Counted from the first letter of the stretch, positions 47,028 through 56,669 are shown. The stretch is DNA of 64,000 nucleotides from Acinetobacter portensis (GCF_023158935.1 NZ_CP096120.1:372001-436000); one strand, 5' to 3'. Notes: generated by a model not told the origin, from the letters alone. Program-made: numbers and translations.

Positions 47028-47349
47028 GTAGGCTCCTAAAAGATAAATCTTTATGAAACATGCTCTTGTGGCAGTATAGAAGACCTAGTGGCATTCCACA
47101 TGTGTTCTATCTGCACGATAAATATTGAGCAAAAAATCAAGGAATGTAAGAAGGCGCATAGTTTAGCAGGAAAATGTAAGAAATTTATAATTTAAAATAA
47201 GTGTGTATTTTTATTGATTTATGAAGGGAAAATGTTTGAAAATTAATATTGTTTAATCATAAGGTTACACAACAGAACAATAGAGTTATTTCAAAATAAC
47301 TAAACTGTTAGGCGCTGTTGGTTAATTTCTATATATAAAAGGCACAGTA
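47028..47349. other. 322-bp divergent intergenic region between miaB and the lytic transglycosylase gene
   Basis: There is no coding frame of interest. It must hold both promoters. A short palindrome AGTTATTT/AATAACT lies near 47285-47304, followed by CTGTTAGGCGCTGTTGG and an AT-rich TATATATAA at about 47331-47339, which could be a -10 region for the downstream gene. I see no clear protein-binding site beyond this. Confidence 0.4.
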
Positions 47350-49326
47350 ATGGAAGAAAGCACAAATATGCTCGCAATAATTAAAAAAGAAAAACAAGGT
47401 TATAAACGTCTTGTATTAAGTATGAGTTCTTTGTGTCTTTTTTCTTTTGCACATGCAGAAAATGAGCAGTTTAACGATGCTTTAAAGGCATCAAATGCTG
47501 GAAATACACAAGCCTTAGAACAATATCAAAATTCTATGCAAAATGATGTTTTGGGTTATTACCCAGAATATTGGCTATTAAATAGAAATTTAGCATCACA
47601 GCCTGCAAGTGCCATTATTAGTTTTGCTCAGCGCTATCCTCAATCTGCTATGGCTGAAAAACTTGCTGCCGATTATGTAGAAGAAAAAGTAAAACAAGCC
47701 GATTTTTCAAGTCCATTGCCCGTTTTGCAATATGTGACTAATCCAGATCAAGCGGAAAGTTGTGCAATGGCACAAGTTCGTGCACGTTCAGGCGATCCAT
47801 TGGTTTATGCAGAATTTAAAGATGTTTGGTTAAGCACAAGCTCTCAATCTGATTTTTGTCATGGTTTGGCACGCATGATGTCATCTAGCCCTTTAATGAC
47901 AAAAGAAGATAAAGAACAGCGTCTTTGGGGGCAATTGCGTTCAGGAAAAAGTGGTCAAGCTGTTACAACAGCACAAAGTTTAGGATTGAACTTAACGCTA
48001 GCTCAATTTAATTCTATTCAAGCAGCTCCTTTAAATTATATTTGGTCTGCACCTAAAAGTACGGATGCAGATTATGCATATTTAATTTTTGCGATTGGGC
48101 GTTTGGCAGAAACAGATTTAAACTCAGCACTATCTTCGGTAAAACGTAGCGCTGAAGGCACACCTGAGATTATCCAAAAAGCGTTATACAGAACTGTTGG
48201 TTACATTGGTGGCACAACAGTGATGAAAAACAACTTCAATAAAGAAGTTTTAGATGTTTTAGATGCAAGTTATGGCTTGCCATTTAGCCCAGAAGAGGCG
48301 GAAATTTATGCACGTCAAGCAATTCGTTTTAGTGGCTGGGAAAGTTTAATTCGTGCAATTGATGCAATGTCAGTTACTCAGCGTGAAGAAGATCGTTGGC
48401 AATATTGGTTGGCTCGTGCATATGAACAGCGCACAGATTCAGCTTCACAACGTACATCAAAAGAAATTTTTAAGAAATTGGCTGAAGGTACGGGTTATCA
48501 CAACTTATTAGCCAAAGACCATGTTGGGCAAACTTATAACTTATCATCTAGTTATGAACCATCAAATAAAGATATTCAACGTTTAAGCCAAGATATTCAT
48601 TTTAATCGTGCATTTGCTTTACGAGATATTAATGCACCTGTCACGTATATTAATCGTGAATGGAATTGGGCAGTTCGACAAGCATATTTAAAACATGATG
48701 ATGAACTGATTCTTGCAGCAGCAAAACGTGCAACAGACATGGGGTGGTATGATCGTGCAATTTATGCGGCAGATCGTACGGTAAGTAAATCAAACCATCT
48801 TTATGGTTATGCAACACCACACAGAGGTTATGTTGTAAGTCATAGTCAAAATGCTGGAATTGATCCTGCATGGGCGTACGGAATTATGCGTCAAGAAAGT
48901 CGCTTTAATACTGCTGCGCGTTCGCATGTTGGGGCAGGCGGTTTAATGCAAATCATGCCTGAAACTGCAAAATTGGTTGCACGTAAAATGGGTGAAACTT
49001 ACAACCCTGCTGCGTTATCAGACATGAATGTAAATATTAGATATGGGACTTATTACTTATCGACTATTCAAAGTCAGCTCAGTAATAATGCAGTGATTGC
49101 CACAGCAGGCTATAACGCAGGACCAAATAGAGCACGTCGTTGGCAGCCTGAATATCAAACTATTGCAGCAGATCAATACACAGAAACTATTCCGCTAAGT
49201 GAAACTCGTGATTACGTAAAACACGTTATGACAAATGCAGTTCATTATGGTTTATTACTTGGTCAAGGTCCACAATCTATTGGAAAACGTATGCAAGTTA
49301 TTCCTATGCGAAACGTAACTCAATAG
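47350..49326 (+). CDS. soluble lytic murein transglycosylase (Slt70-like)
   Basis: 658 aa. A signal peptide (RLVLSMSSLCLFSFAHA) ends near residue 37. A long helical, superhelix-forming domain (to about residue 490) is followed by the SLT catalytic domain. This has AYGIMRQESRFNTAARSHVGAGGLMQIM with the catalytic Glu, ending in ATAGYNAGPNRARRW and ETRDYVKHVM. It cleaves peptidoglycan to 1,6-anhydro products in the periplasm. ATG 47368 is an alternative start. Confidence 0.93.
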   Translation: MEESTNMLAIIKKEKQGYKRLVLSMSSLCLFSFAHAENEQFNDALKASNAGNTQALEQYQNSMQNDVLGYYPEYWLLNRNLASQPASAIISFAQRYPQSAMAEKLAADYVEEKVKQADFSSPLPVLQYVTNPDQAESCAMAQVRARSGDPLVYAEFKDVWLSTSSQSDFCHGLARMMSSSPLMTKEDKEQRLWGQLRSGKSGQAVTTAQSLGLNLTLAQFNSIQAAPLNYIWSAPKSTDADYAYLIFAIGRLAETDLNSALSSVKRSAEGTPEIIQKALYRTVGYIGGTTVMKNNFNKEVLDVLDASYGLPFSPEEAEIYARQAIRFSGWESLIRAIDAMSVTQREEDRWQYWLARAYEQRTDSASQRTSKEIFKKLAEGTGYHNLLAKDHVGQTYNLSSSYEPSNKDIQRLSQDIHFNRAFALRDINAPVTYINREWNWAVRQAYLKHDDELILAAAKRATDMGWYDRAIYAADRTVSKSNHLYGYATPHRGYVVSHSQNAGIDPAWAYGIMRQESRFNTAARSHVGAGGLMQIMPETAKLVARKMGETYNPAALSDMNVNIRYGTYYLSTIQSQLSNNAVIATAGYNAGPNRARRWQPEYQTIAADQYTETIPLSETRDYVKHVMTNAVHYGLLLGQGPQSIGKRMQVIPMRNVTQ

Positions 49327-49372
49327 TGGTAATACACGGTTAAAGCCAGTTGCTTTATTAGGTAAGGTAAAG

Positions 49373-50026
49373 ATGAGAAAAGGGTTTCAGCAAAAAATGA
49401 TAAAACGAAGCATGCTTGTTATAAGCACGCTTTGTTCATGCTTTGTGACATCTTATCTTTATGCAAATAAACCTGTGGGATACGTTTTAGATATTCAAAT
49501 GACACCTGCAATTTGTTTGCTAGATACATCTAAAGTAAAAAAACGAAAGTGTATGGAAGGTTATACATTAAATATTGAGGGTTTATATCCTGAAACCACG
49601 AGTAAGAACTGCTCTACAGACACCTCAGCAACTTTACAGCCTTTACAAGCAAAAGTTGTTGCGCGTGTAATGCCCGATGAGGCAGCTCGACGCCAATTGT
49701 GGGCTGCTGTAGGTGGTTGTACGGGAACAAATGCAAGTCGATATTTTAGAACCGTAATTAACTATGCAGAGCGTTTAAAAATTCCTTCGGTTATGACAGG
49801 GCAGGAAACTAAACAAATTCATACTATTTCTTTACAGACCATGTTTGTACGTTTAAATAAAGGTTTATCTGCAAATAGTATTCGTTTTCAATGTATGAAA
49901 CATCGTAATACAACCTACTTAACATCTTTAAATATATGTTATGCGCCAGATGGTCAATATAAAGCCTGTTCCAATAAAGTCGTTTCAAATTGCACAGGAA
50001 CTTTTACAATTAAAGGCTCTTACTAA
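49373..50026 (+). CDS. exported RNase T2-like protein lacking the catalytic residues
   Basis: 217 aa with a signal peptide (SMLVISTLCSCFVTSYLYA). The arrangement follows RNase T2/RNase I: VLDIQMTPAICL at the N-terminus, then LNIEGLYPE (residues 66-74) where active enzymes have LTIHGLWP. QLWAAVGGC (108-116) stands where they have HEWxKHGTC. YFRTVINYAERLKI and later Cys (C174, C189, C199, C207) also fit the fold. Both active-site histidines and the Glu/Lys are absent, so it should not cleave RNA. It starts 46 bp after the transglycosylase gene and is probably cotranscribed. Confidence 0.7.
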   Translation: MRKGFQQKMIKRSMLVISTLCSCFVTSYLYANKPVGYVLDIQMTPAICLLDTSKVKKRKCMEGYTLNIEGLYPETTSKNCSTDTSATLQPLQAKVVARVMPDEAARRQLWAAVGGCTGTNASRYFRTVINYAERLKIPSVMTGQETKQIHTISLQTMFVRLNKGLSANSIRFQCMKHRNTTYLTSLNICYAPDGQYKACSNKVVSNCTGTFTIKGSY

Positions 50027-50197
50027 GCTTTTTTAGATTTTAATTTATATTTTCTATCAGACTTTTGTTCAATTAGATTCTGTTTTACATGCATCGTACG
50101 AATGATTGGAGTACAATCTTTGCCGTTTATGATGATTAAGATTAAATAGAACAGCTATTTAATTGCATTGACTATCCTCTCAATTGGAGATAATTAC

Positions 50198-51184
50198 ATG
50201 AAGCAAGCAGTTCGTGTTGCCGTTACTGGCGCAGCTGGTCAAATTGGTTATAGCTTATTATTCCGTATCGCAAGCGGTGAAATGTTGGGTAAAGACCAAC
50301 CAGTTATTCTTCAATTATTAGAAGTTCCTTTTGAGAAAGCTCAACAAGCGCTTAAAGGCGTAATGATGGAGCTTCAGGACTGTGCATTCCCACTTCTAGA
50401 AGACATGATTGGTACTGATGATCCTAAAGTTGCATTTAAAGATGCTGACTATGCATTATTAGTTGGTTCACGTCCTCGTGGTCCTGGTATGGAACGTGCT
50501 GACTTATTAAAAGTAAACGGCGAAATCTTTATTGGTCAAGGTCAAGCGCTTAACGAAGTTGCTAGCCGTGACGTTAAAGTTCTTGTTGTAGGTAACCCTG
50601 CTAACACTAACGCTTACATCGCTATGAAATCTGCTCCAGATCTTCCAGCGAAAAACTTCACAGCAATGTTACGTCTTGACCATAACCGTGCAGCTTCTCA
50701 AATTGCTGCTAAAACTGGTAAAGCAGTTAAAGACATCAAAAACCTTACTGTTTGGGGTAACCACTCTCCAACAATGTATGCTGACTACCGTTTTGCAACA
50801 ATCAACGGTGAAAGCGTTAAAGACATGATCAACGACCAAGATTGGAATGCAAACACATTCCTTCCTACAGTTGGTAAGCGCGGCGCTGCAATTATTGAAG
50901 CTCGTGGTCTTTCTTCTGCTGCTTCTGCTGCTAATGCTGCAATCGACCATATGCGCGATTGGGCTCTTGGCACAAATGGCGAATGGGTAACTATGGGTAT
51001 TCCTTCAGACGGTTCGTATGGTATTCCTGAAGGCGTAATGTTTGGTTTCCCTGTTACAACTGAAAATGGCGAATACAAGATTGTTCAAGGTCTTGAAATC
51101 GACGAATTCAGCCGTGACCGTATCAACTTCACGTTGAACGAACTTGAAGAAGAGCGCGCAGCAATTGCTGACATGCTTAAATAA
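50198..51184 (+). CDS. mdh: malate dehydrogenase
   Basis: 328 aa from ATG 50198 with TGGAGAT upstream; the frame opens at 50168 but the family begins [23 protein letters not shown]-binding GAAGQIG, the substrate-binding Arg in [26 protein letters not shown], and catalytic His in [13 protein letters not shown] are all present. It is the cytosolic-type TCA enzyme converting malate to oxaloacetate. A single gene with a strong terminator. Confidence 0.96.
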   Translation: MKQAVRVAVTGAAGQIGYSLLFRIASGEMLGKDQPVILQLLEVPFEKAQQALKGVMMELQDCAFPLLEDMIGTDDPKVAFKDADYALLVGSRPRGPGMERADLLKVNGEIFIGQGQALNEVASRDVKVLVVGNPANTNAYIAMKSAPDLPAKNFTAMLRLDHNRAASQIAAKTGKAVKDIKNLTVWGNHSPTMYADYRFATINGESVKDMINDQDWNANTFLPTVGKRGAAIIEARGLSSAASAANAAIDHMRDWALGTNGEWVTMGIPSDGSYGIPEGVMFGFPVTTENGEYKIVQGLEIDEFSRDRINFTLNELEEERAAIADMLK

Positions 51185-51207
51185 TTTAATCTTTCCAGAT
51201 TAAGTTT

Positions 51208-51238
51208 AAAAAGGGACCCCATTTGGGGTGCCTTTTTT
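51208..51238 (+). terminator. intrinsic terminator of mdh
   Basis: AAAGGGACCCC and GGGGTGCCTTT pair with one mismatch around ATTT, then T6. Confidence 0.85.
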
Positions 51239-51323
51239 AAATAAAAATAAAGTGAAAAATATATGTAATTTAAAAAAAATCTGTTATAAATGATTAAATA
51301 ATAATAATTTTAAGGAGATAACA

Positions 51324-51557
51324 ATGCAAAATGTACAAATCACATTGGAGACGTTATTTCAAACCTTGGGGCTTGCTTCCGATGAAAAAGATATGGATCT
51401 TTTTGTAGATAATCATCAATTAGATGCAAGTGTAAAACTAGAAAATGCACCATTTTGGAATGATGAGCAGCGTCAAATTTTAGCAAACTACAAATCAACC
51501 AATGAAGAGTGGGTAATTATAATTGATTTGCTTGATGAGCTTTTACATGGCGAATAA
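51324..51557 (+). CDS. DUF2789-like small protein, paralogue 1
   Basis: 77 aa, acidic, without signal or membrane segment. A good AAGGAG site precedes the ATG. Pattern: LETLFQTLGLASDEKDMDLFVDNHQLDA, then APFWNDEQRQIL and a terminal helix WVIIIDLLDELLHGE. The same LFxxLGL...DxHxL...FW...QLH layout occurs in the next two genes. This matches the DUF2789 family, which has no known function. It is the first of three tandem, separately spaced copies; 115 bp separate it from the second. Confidence 0.8.
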   Translation: MQNVQITLETLFQTLGLASDEKDMDLFVDNHQLDASVKLENAPFWNDEQRQILANYKSTNEEWVIIIDLLDELLHGE

Positions 51558-51672
51558 TAAAAGCAGTTAGAATGTGTATAAGTGACTGAAAGTATTGTGT
51601 AAAAAACAACAGTCCATAAAAATATTATCGTTAAATTTAAAGATCTAAATATGAAAATATAAGGATCAAAGA

Positions 51673-51906
51673 ATGCTAGATATGGACGTAACACAAGAAT
51701 TATTGTTTCAACAACTCGGTTTAGACAGCTCAAAAGAAGGAATTGAAAAATTTATCGATACACATCGATTAGATTTGAATACAGCTATGCCCGCAGCAGA
51801 TTTTTGGACAGACTCGCAAAGTAATTTTCTAATTAGTCATTGGGGAAAAGATGACGAGTGGTCTATGGTGATAGATCAGTTAAATGAACAACTTCATAAT
51901 GATTAA
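51673..51906 (+). CDS. DUF2789-like small protein, paralogue 2
   Basis: 77 aa. It shares the pattern LLFQQLGLDSSKEGIEKFIDTHRLDL ... AADFWTDSQSNFLIS ... EWSMVIDQLNEQLHND with its neighbours. AAGGATC lies upstream of ATG 51673; a second ATG two codons on is also possible. Identity to the other two copies looks around one third by eye, so the duplication is old. Function unknown. Confidence 0.78.
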   Translation: MLDMDVTQELLFQQLGLDSSKEGIEKFIDTHRLDLNTAMPAADFWTDSQSNFLISHWGKDDEWSMVIDQLNEQLHND

Positions 51907-52021
51907 TTAAGTTATAAATAGAAACAAATTATTTAGACACATCGCTAGTTTTATTTGTTTAATTCTTATAAGCTGATTAAATAACAAACTACAAATAAGC
52001 TGATAAGGAGGGCGAAAGCTC

Positions 52022-52273
52022 ATGCAGAACAAACCATCCTTAGAATTATTATTTTCACAACTTGGGTTAGCAAATAGTGCAGCTGCAATAGAATTGTATG
52101 TACGTACACATCAGCTACCAGCCAATGTGTCACTTCACGATGCGCCTTTTTGGAATAAAGCGCAGCGCTCACTTCTCATTAGCCATTTAGTTCAAGATGA
52201 TGATTGGGCAATATGGGTAGATGAATTAAATCAACAACTACATTTAGATGCTTATAAGTTACAAGCTGTTTGA
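52022..52273 (+). CDS. DUF2789-like small protein, paralogue 3
   Basis: 83 aa. Pattern LELLFSQLGLANSAAAIELYVRTHQLPA ... DAPFWNKAQRSLLISHL ... WAIWVDELNQQLHLD, with a six-residue C-terminal extension. An AGGAGGG site lies before the ATG, stronger than the other two. It ends in a terminator, so it is the last of the array. Confidence 0.8.
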   Translation: MQNKPSLELLFSQLGLANSAAAIELYVRTHQLPANVSLHDAPFWNKAQRSLLISHLVQDDDWAIWVDELNQQLHLDAYKLQAV

Positions 52274-52290
52274 ACTAATTTCTTTCATAA

Positions 52291-52322
52291 AAATAAAAGC
52301 CTCAATTGAGGCTTTTATTTTT
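52291..52322. terminator. terminator after the DUF2789 triplet
   Basis: AAATAAAAGCCTCAA and TTGAGGCTTTTATTT form a perfect inverted repeat usable from both sides; convergent with the 52342 gene. Confidence 0.85.
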
Positions 52323-52341
52323 GCTATTTATTATTTGAGAG

Positions 52342-52869
52342 TTAATGAAGCTTGCTTTGAACAATCTGATTAAACCATTTTTCATCTTTAAATGTTTTGA
52401 ACGCAGCGTGTTGCATCAAAATTTCTAAATCGTAAATTGGTGTTTTACTATATTTAGTCAGCCAATGGCGTGTCATTGAAGGCTCATTTTTTATTGAAGA
52501 TACATAAGCCAAGAAGAAATAAATGTCGCCGTGTTCAAAATGAGCCATCGGCTTCATAATTTGCTGGGTAATAATGGCATAACGCTGTTCTTGGGTTATT
52601 TCAAAAAACATCATATATGCTTTAGCCAAATGCAATGATAGGTTGATATACAACTCTAACGGCATTTCTTCAAACTCAACACGCGCTTGTTCTAAAAGTA
52701 CAATCGCTTCTTGTAAAAAATGAACTTTTTCTTGGCGATGTTCGCTAATTTCAACCAATTGAAGACGTAAGTCTGCACGTTCCAATGCAAGAACAGGCGT
52801 ATTTTCTTGTAAAAAAAGTTGGTCAGTTTCGCCAAGACGTTGAATAATTGTCTTTGTGTTTTCGCGCAT
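52342..52869 (-). CDS. conserved helical protein of unknown function (TPR-like)
   Basis: 175 aa from ATG 52869, preceded by GAGGA; an ATG at 52884 would add five residues. The sequence is helix after helix: RADLRLQLVEISEHRQEKVHF, QEAIVLLEQARVEFEEM and LYINLSLHLAKAYMMFFEI, suggesting a tetratricopeptide-like solenoid and a scaffold role. It ends KWFNQIVQSKLH. I do not recognise a family. It is 43 bp downstream of the 2OG-oxygenase gene and may be transcribed with it. Confidence 0.7.
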   Translation of the reverse strand: MRENTKTIIQRLGETDQLFLQENTPVLALERADLRLQLVEISEHRQEKVHFLQEAIVLLEQARVEFEEMPLELYINLSLHLAKAYMMFFEITQEQRYAIITQQIMKPMAHFEHGDIYFFLAYVSSIKNEPSMTRHWLTKYSKTPIYDLEILMQHAAFKTFKDEKWFNQIVQSKLH

Positions 52870-52927
52870 TGGAAACATCCTCATTGAATCATCTTCACTA
52901 TATGAGGATGTTTTTTGGAATTTAAAG

Positions 52928-53530
52928 TTACAAAATAGAATCGTTGTGACGAAGCCATGCAGTAATAGATAGTCTTTGATGCTTTGCTTTTAAAACTTCG
53001 TGTAATAAATCACTTTGAAACAAAGCGACTCTATTAGGTTTAGGTTGTAGCGTATGCCATTGATCATTTTTATCTTGTAGGCGTAATTCACCACCCCAAT
53101 CATCTTGCCAATCTTCATGTAAATAATAAACTGCAGAAATGATGCGACCATTTTTACCTTGTGGATTATCACGGTGCAAAGCATAAAACTCACCTGAGTT
53201 ATAGCAAGCAAAGTGAGCTTCTATATTATTGATTCCTAAATAAAATGCACGATTAAATTGTTCTGTAAGTACATAAAGTGTTTTTGTATGTTGATGCGAT
53301 ATTTTTAATTCTTCATGTAGCCATAAAATATGATCGCTACGTATATTTGAAACAATTCCATTTTGAATCGCAGCATCTCTAAACTGATTTAAATGAGATG
53401 TGCATTCCTCTACAAGTTGATGAATATATTCAGAAGAATAAGCGTCATCAATGATAGAGAAGCCGTGTTGATCTAAATCATCTAAGATTTGATCAACATT
53501 CCAAGACTTTGGGAGAAGGACTGCTTCCAT
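52928..53530 (-). CDS. 2OG-Fe(II) oxygenase (prolyl-4-hydroxylase-like)
   Basis: 200 aa. The metal triad and 2-oxoglutarate anchor can be placed: H119 and D121 (YALHRDNP), H177 (SDLLHEVL) and R186 (HQRLSIT). These sit in the usual double-stranded beta-helix order, with the WGGELRLQD strand between. The N-terminal ~90 residues are a helical cap. It should hydroxylate a protein or small substrate using O2 and 2-oxoglutarate; related proteins modify ribosomal proteins or elongation factors. It is divergent from rlmJ. Confidence 0.87.
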   Translation of the reverse strand: MEAVLLPKSWNVDQILDDLDQHGFSIIDDAYSSEYIHQLVEECTSHLNQFRDAAIQNGIVSNIRSDHILWLHEELKISHQHTKTLYVLTEQFNRAFYLGINNIEAHFACYNSGEFYALHRDNPQGKNGRIISAVYYLHEDWQDDWGGELRLQDKNDQWHTLQPKPNRVALFQSDLLHEVLKAKHQRLSITAWLRHNDSIL

Positions 53531-53640
53531 CGCTTAAAACTCAAAATAAAAAAATGTGTCTGCTATTAGAACAAGATATGCTTCTGAATGAAACTAAATT
53601 TCATGCTAAAATACTCGTTGATATGAGGAATAAATGAAAC

Positions 53641-54498
53641 ATGAATTACCGTCACCATTACCATGCAGGCAACTTTGCCGATGTCATGAAGCATGTCCTA
53701 TTGCTTCAATTACTGACTCGACTCAATGCAAAAGATAAACCTTATCGCTATGTAGATACGCATGGTGGTGCTGGTAAATATGATTTATCAACATCTGAAG
53801 CGCAAAAGTCAGGTGAGTTTTTAACGGGTATTCACCGTTTAGTTAAACTAGATGATTCTATTAAACGCAATGCGCCAGAAGGTGTTCAACAATATTTAAA
53901 AGTTGTTGAAAACATGCGTGAAAACTTTGGTAAGGGTGCATACCCAGGCTCGCCATGGTTTGCGCTTGAAGGCATGCGTGAAATAGATAAAGCCACAATT
54001 TTTGAAATGCAACGTGATGTTTTTCAACAATTACGTCATAACATTTTTGACAAGCGTGCAGGCTTACATGAGCGTGATGCTTATGAAGGTCTTTTAGGTG
54101 TTATTCCGCCGAAAGAAAAACGTGGTTTAGTGATGATCGATCCTCCATATGAAGTGGAGCGTAAAGATTTTCCTCAACTTGTTGAATTAATTGTTGCTGC
54201 ATACAAAAAATGGCCTACGGGCGTATTTGCGATTTGGTATCCAATTAAAGACCGCGCGATGATTGAACGTTTTGAAAAGAAAATGTTTAAAACAGGTATT
54301 CGTCGTCAGTTGGTGTGTGAAGTATGTGTATGGCCAGATGACACACCTGTTGGTCTAAATGGTTGTGGTTTGTTGGTGATTAACCCACCATGGAAGTTTT
54401 CTGAAGATGCTGATGAGGCGTTACAATGGTTATTCCCACATTTACGCATGAGCGAAAATGGCGGACATGCTGCTGTACGTTGGTTAGTTGGCGAATAA
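53641..54498 (+). CDS. rlmJ: 23S rRNA (adenine(2030)-N6)-methyltransferase RlmJ
   Basis: 285 aa. The N-terminal hallmark NYRHHYHAGNFADVMKHVLL is present and DTHGGAGKYDLS forms the SAM site. The adenine-N6 motif DPPYEVERKDF is intact. It methylates A2030 of 23S rRNA before assembly. It is a single gene divergent from the oxygenase gene with 110 bp between. Confidence 0.96.
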   Translation: MNYRHHYHAGNFADVMKHVLLLQLLTRLNAKDKPYRYVDTHGGAGKYDLSTSEAQKSGEFLTGIHRLVKLDDSIKRNAPEGVQQYLKVVENMRENFGKGAYPGSPWFALEGMREIDKATIFEMQRDVFQQLRHNIFDKRAGLHERDAYEGLLGVIPPKEKRGLVMIDPPYEVERKDFPQLVELIVAAYKKWPTGVFAIWYPIKDRAMIERFEKKMFKTGIRRQLVCEVCVWPDDTPVGLNGCGLLVINPPWKFSEDADEALQWLFPHLRMSENGGHAAVRWLVGE

Positions 54499-54538
54499 GT
54501 TAAAATGAATCAGAAATGGTCACATTTAGGAATGAAGA

Positions 54539-55366
54539 ATGACAAATACAAATAAACCTGAACGGGAAATATCTTCAACGAAAGAAAGTACCTTTGATGG
54601 AATTACTTTCGAAGTTGAAGAGGAAGAGCATACCCATGAAGGGCAGAAAGTAAAACGTCGTGGCATTTACTTGTGGCCAAATCTAATAACAACGGCTGCG
54701 TTGTTGTCTGGTTTTTACTCCATTATTGCAAGTATGAATCAAGACTATACGCATGCTGTTTATGCAATTTTTATTGCAGCATTATTAGATGGTTTAGATG
54801 GTCGTGTAGCACGTGCAATTGGTGCGCAGAGCCCATTTGGCGAACAGTTTGATTCATTGTCGGATTTGCTTGCTTTTGGTGTAGCACCAGCCATTTTAAT
54901 GTATAGCTGGAGCCTTCACGATTTAGGTCGTATTGGTTTGGCAGCTTGTTTTGTGTATACCGCATGTGCAGCATTCCGTCTAGCACGTTTTAATGTACAA
55001 ATTGGCGTGGTCGATAAACGCTACTTTATTGGTGTTGCAAGCCCACTTGCAGCAGTCATGATTATTTCACTTGTACTTGTTGCACGAGATTTTCCAGAAT
55101 TCTTCAACTTGCAAGAACTTGGTGGTCAAATTTTAAATGCTGTAATTATTATTGCAGTTGGTTTATTAATGATTTCCAACATTAAATATTATTCATTTAA
55201 AACAGTAGAGCGTAAACGCGTTCCATTTTTTGTATTACCTATTATCGTATTTGTATTTGCCGCGATGACTTACAATATCCCAGTAGGCATATTTGTGATC
55301 TCAATTATTTATGCATTATCTGGTTTTGTTACAACATTCTTAGCGCGAAATAATCCCAAAACATGA
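54539..55366 (+). CDS. pssA: CDP-diacylglycerol-serine O-phosphatidyltransferase
   Basis: 275 aa integral membrane enzyme of the CDP-alcohol phosphotransferase family. The signature DG(x)2AR(x)8G(x)3D(x)3D reads LDGLDGRVARAIGAQSPFGE then QFDSLSD, with the eight-residue gap intact. About eight membrane helices follow a ~45-residue acidic soluble N-terminus. It makes phosphatidylserine, the precursor of phosphatidylethanolamine. This is the membrane-type (subclass II) enzyme, not the E. coli type. Confidence 0.93.
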   Translation: MTNTNKPEREISSTKESTFDGITFEVEEEEHTHEGQKVKRRGIYLWPNLITTAALLSGFYSIIASMNQDYTHAVYAIFIAALLDGLDGRVARAIGAQSPFGEQFDSLSDLLAFGVAPAILMYSWSLHDLGRIGLAACFVYTACAAFRLARFNVQIGVVDKRYFIGVASPLAAVMIISLVLVARDFPEFFNLQELGGQILNAVIIIAVGLLMISNIKYYSFKTVERKRVPFFVLPIIVFVFAAMTYNIPVGIFVISIIYALSGFVTTFLARNNPKT

Positions 55367-55389
55367 TGAATTAAAATGAGGAGTTCGAT

Positions 55390-56469
55390 ATGGCGTTGTT
55401 TTTCGATTTATTAGATCAATCAAAACAATGTAATCGAGCTTCTCAGAATTCACTCGATCAACTGCCTTTTCATGCTCCAAATAATAAATATAAAATTACG
55501 CATCACGCACTTATCATTCCAAATCTTCCTGCGCCTTTACATTATTTTAATTTCTATAGTTTACTGGGGCAGCCTAATGCACTTGCTTTGCAAAATGAAA
55601 GTAGTATCAATACAAGTCCTTTAGATACGGCAATAGTCTTTAATAGTGTAAGTGGAAAAATGGCAGGATGCTTACATTCATATTCAATGGAAAAAGACTG
55701 TTCATTTTTACAAAATCAATTTCAATTCTCAGATTGTGAAAGAATTCAGGGGGAATTTCCTAATTTTCAAATAGAGCGAGAAGATGCAGAATTAAGTTTC
55801 AAAATAAAAATTACGGCTACAAATACTGTTTCACACTTTATTAAATTAAGAATGACATTGGCGGAGCATTGGTCATTATTGTGTAGATGCGAAGGTGAGA
55901 TTATTTATCAGAAACAAAAAATAGAAATTAATCATCTGGGGACATTTGATTTTGCAAGAACAATAAATTTTCCATATATCCCATTTGCTTTTTATAGCTA
56001 TCAAATTGTTAATCTAAAAAATGATAGACAACTTATTTGTATACAAATAAGAAATGAGATAAATGAAATTTTACAATCACGAATTTATTTAAGAGATGGA
56101 ATTAAACAAACAACGCAGATGTTTGATGAGTCCGTAGAATTTAATATTTATAGAATATATCCACAAATTACAACGCCAAATGGTCATCAAATGTATTTGC
56201 CAAGAGAGTTTGAATGGAAACATATCAATAAAGATGGCATTCAAATCATTTTAACCGCGCAGAGTCGGGGAGATTTTAAGTTTGGACTTGGTGCTGGATA
56301 TGTTGGGAGCTTTAATTATTCTGTAAATATCAATAATGATGAGGAAATTGGCGAAGGTGGCTACTGTGAATACATCGATTGTCGCGCTTTAAAGTGGCAA
56401 GAACAAAATAAAGAAGATAAAAATATAAAAAATACAGCTAATTTTGTCCCATTTTTAACCAAAAGATAA
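55390..56469 (+). CDS. protein of unknown function (DUF6670-like)
   Basis: 359 aa without signal or membrane segment. Beta-rich, with many Asn/Ile/Phe residues; blocks YKITHHALIIPNLPAPLHYF, TIVFNSVSGKMAGCLHSYS (roughly), and GAGYVGSFNYSVN near the C-terminus. I associate it with a family found mainly in Acinetobacter (DUF6670), from memory only. Base composition is very AT-rich, and a weakly conserved appearance may indicate accessory status. It starts 23 bp after pssA behind GAGGAG. It ends just upstream of the rRNA operon. Confidence 0.65.
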   Translation: MALFFDLLDQSKQCNRASQNSLDQLPFHAPNNKYKITHHALIIPNLPAPLHYFNFYSLLGQPNALALQNESSINTSPLDTAIVFNSVSGKMAGCLHSYSMEKDCSFLQNQFQFSDCERIQGEFPNFQIEREDAELSFKIKITATNTVSHFIKLRMTLAEHWSLLCRCEGEIIYQKQKIEINHLGTFDFARTINFPYIPFAFYSYQIVNLKNDRQLICIQIRNEINEILQSRIYLRDGIKQTTQMFDESVEFNIYRIYPQITTPNGHQMYLPREFEWKHINKDGIQIILTAQSRGDFKFGLGAGYVGSFNYSVNINNDEEIGEGGYCEYIDCRALKWQEQNKEDKNIKNTANFVPFLTKR

Positions 56470-56529
56470 TAAAAGCAGTGGTTTTTGTAGAATAAATAAG
56501 CAGATGGTGTTTTTTGTTTGAAAATAGGG

Positions 56530-56557
56530 TTGCATTGGTTTTGAAATACTGTAGAAT
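56530..56557 (+). promoter_or_regulatory. rRNA promoter P1 (sigma-70 type)
   Basis: TTGCAT at 56530-56535 and TAGAAT at 56552-56557 with 16 bp between. AT-rich sequence upstream could act as an UP element. Confidence 0.5.
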
Positions 56558-56669
56558 GCACATCCATCGGCGGTGATGAAGATTAAAACATCTTGATAAA
56601 CAGTAACTTAGCACAAAGTGTTAAGATTGGGTTTTGAAAAGAAAGTTTAAAAATAATTTGAATTACTGA

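Noticed and set aside
51324..52273. Toxin-antitoxin array
   Set aside because: The three small proteins are similar to each other rather than paired toxin/antitoxin types and match an uncharacterised domain family.
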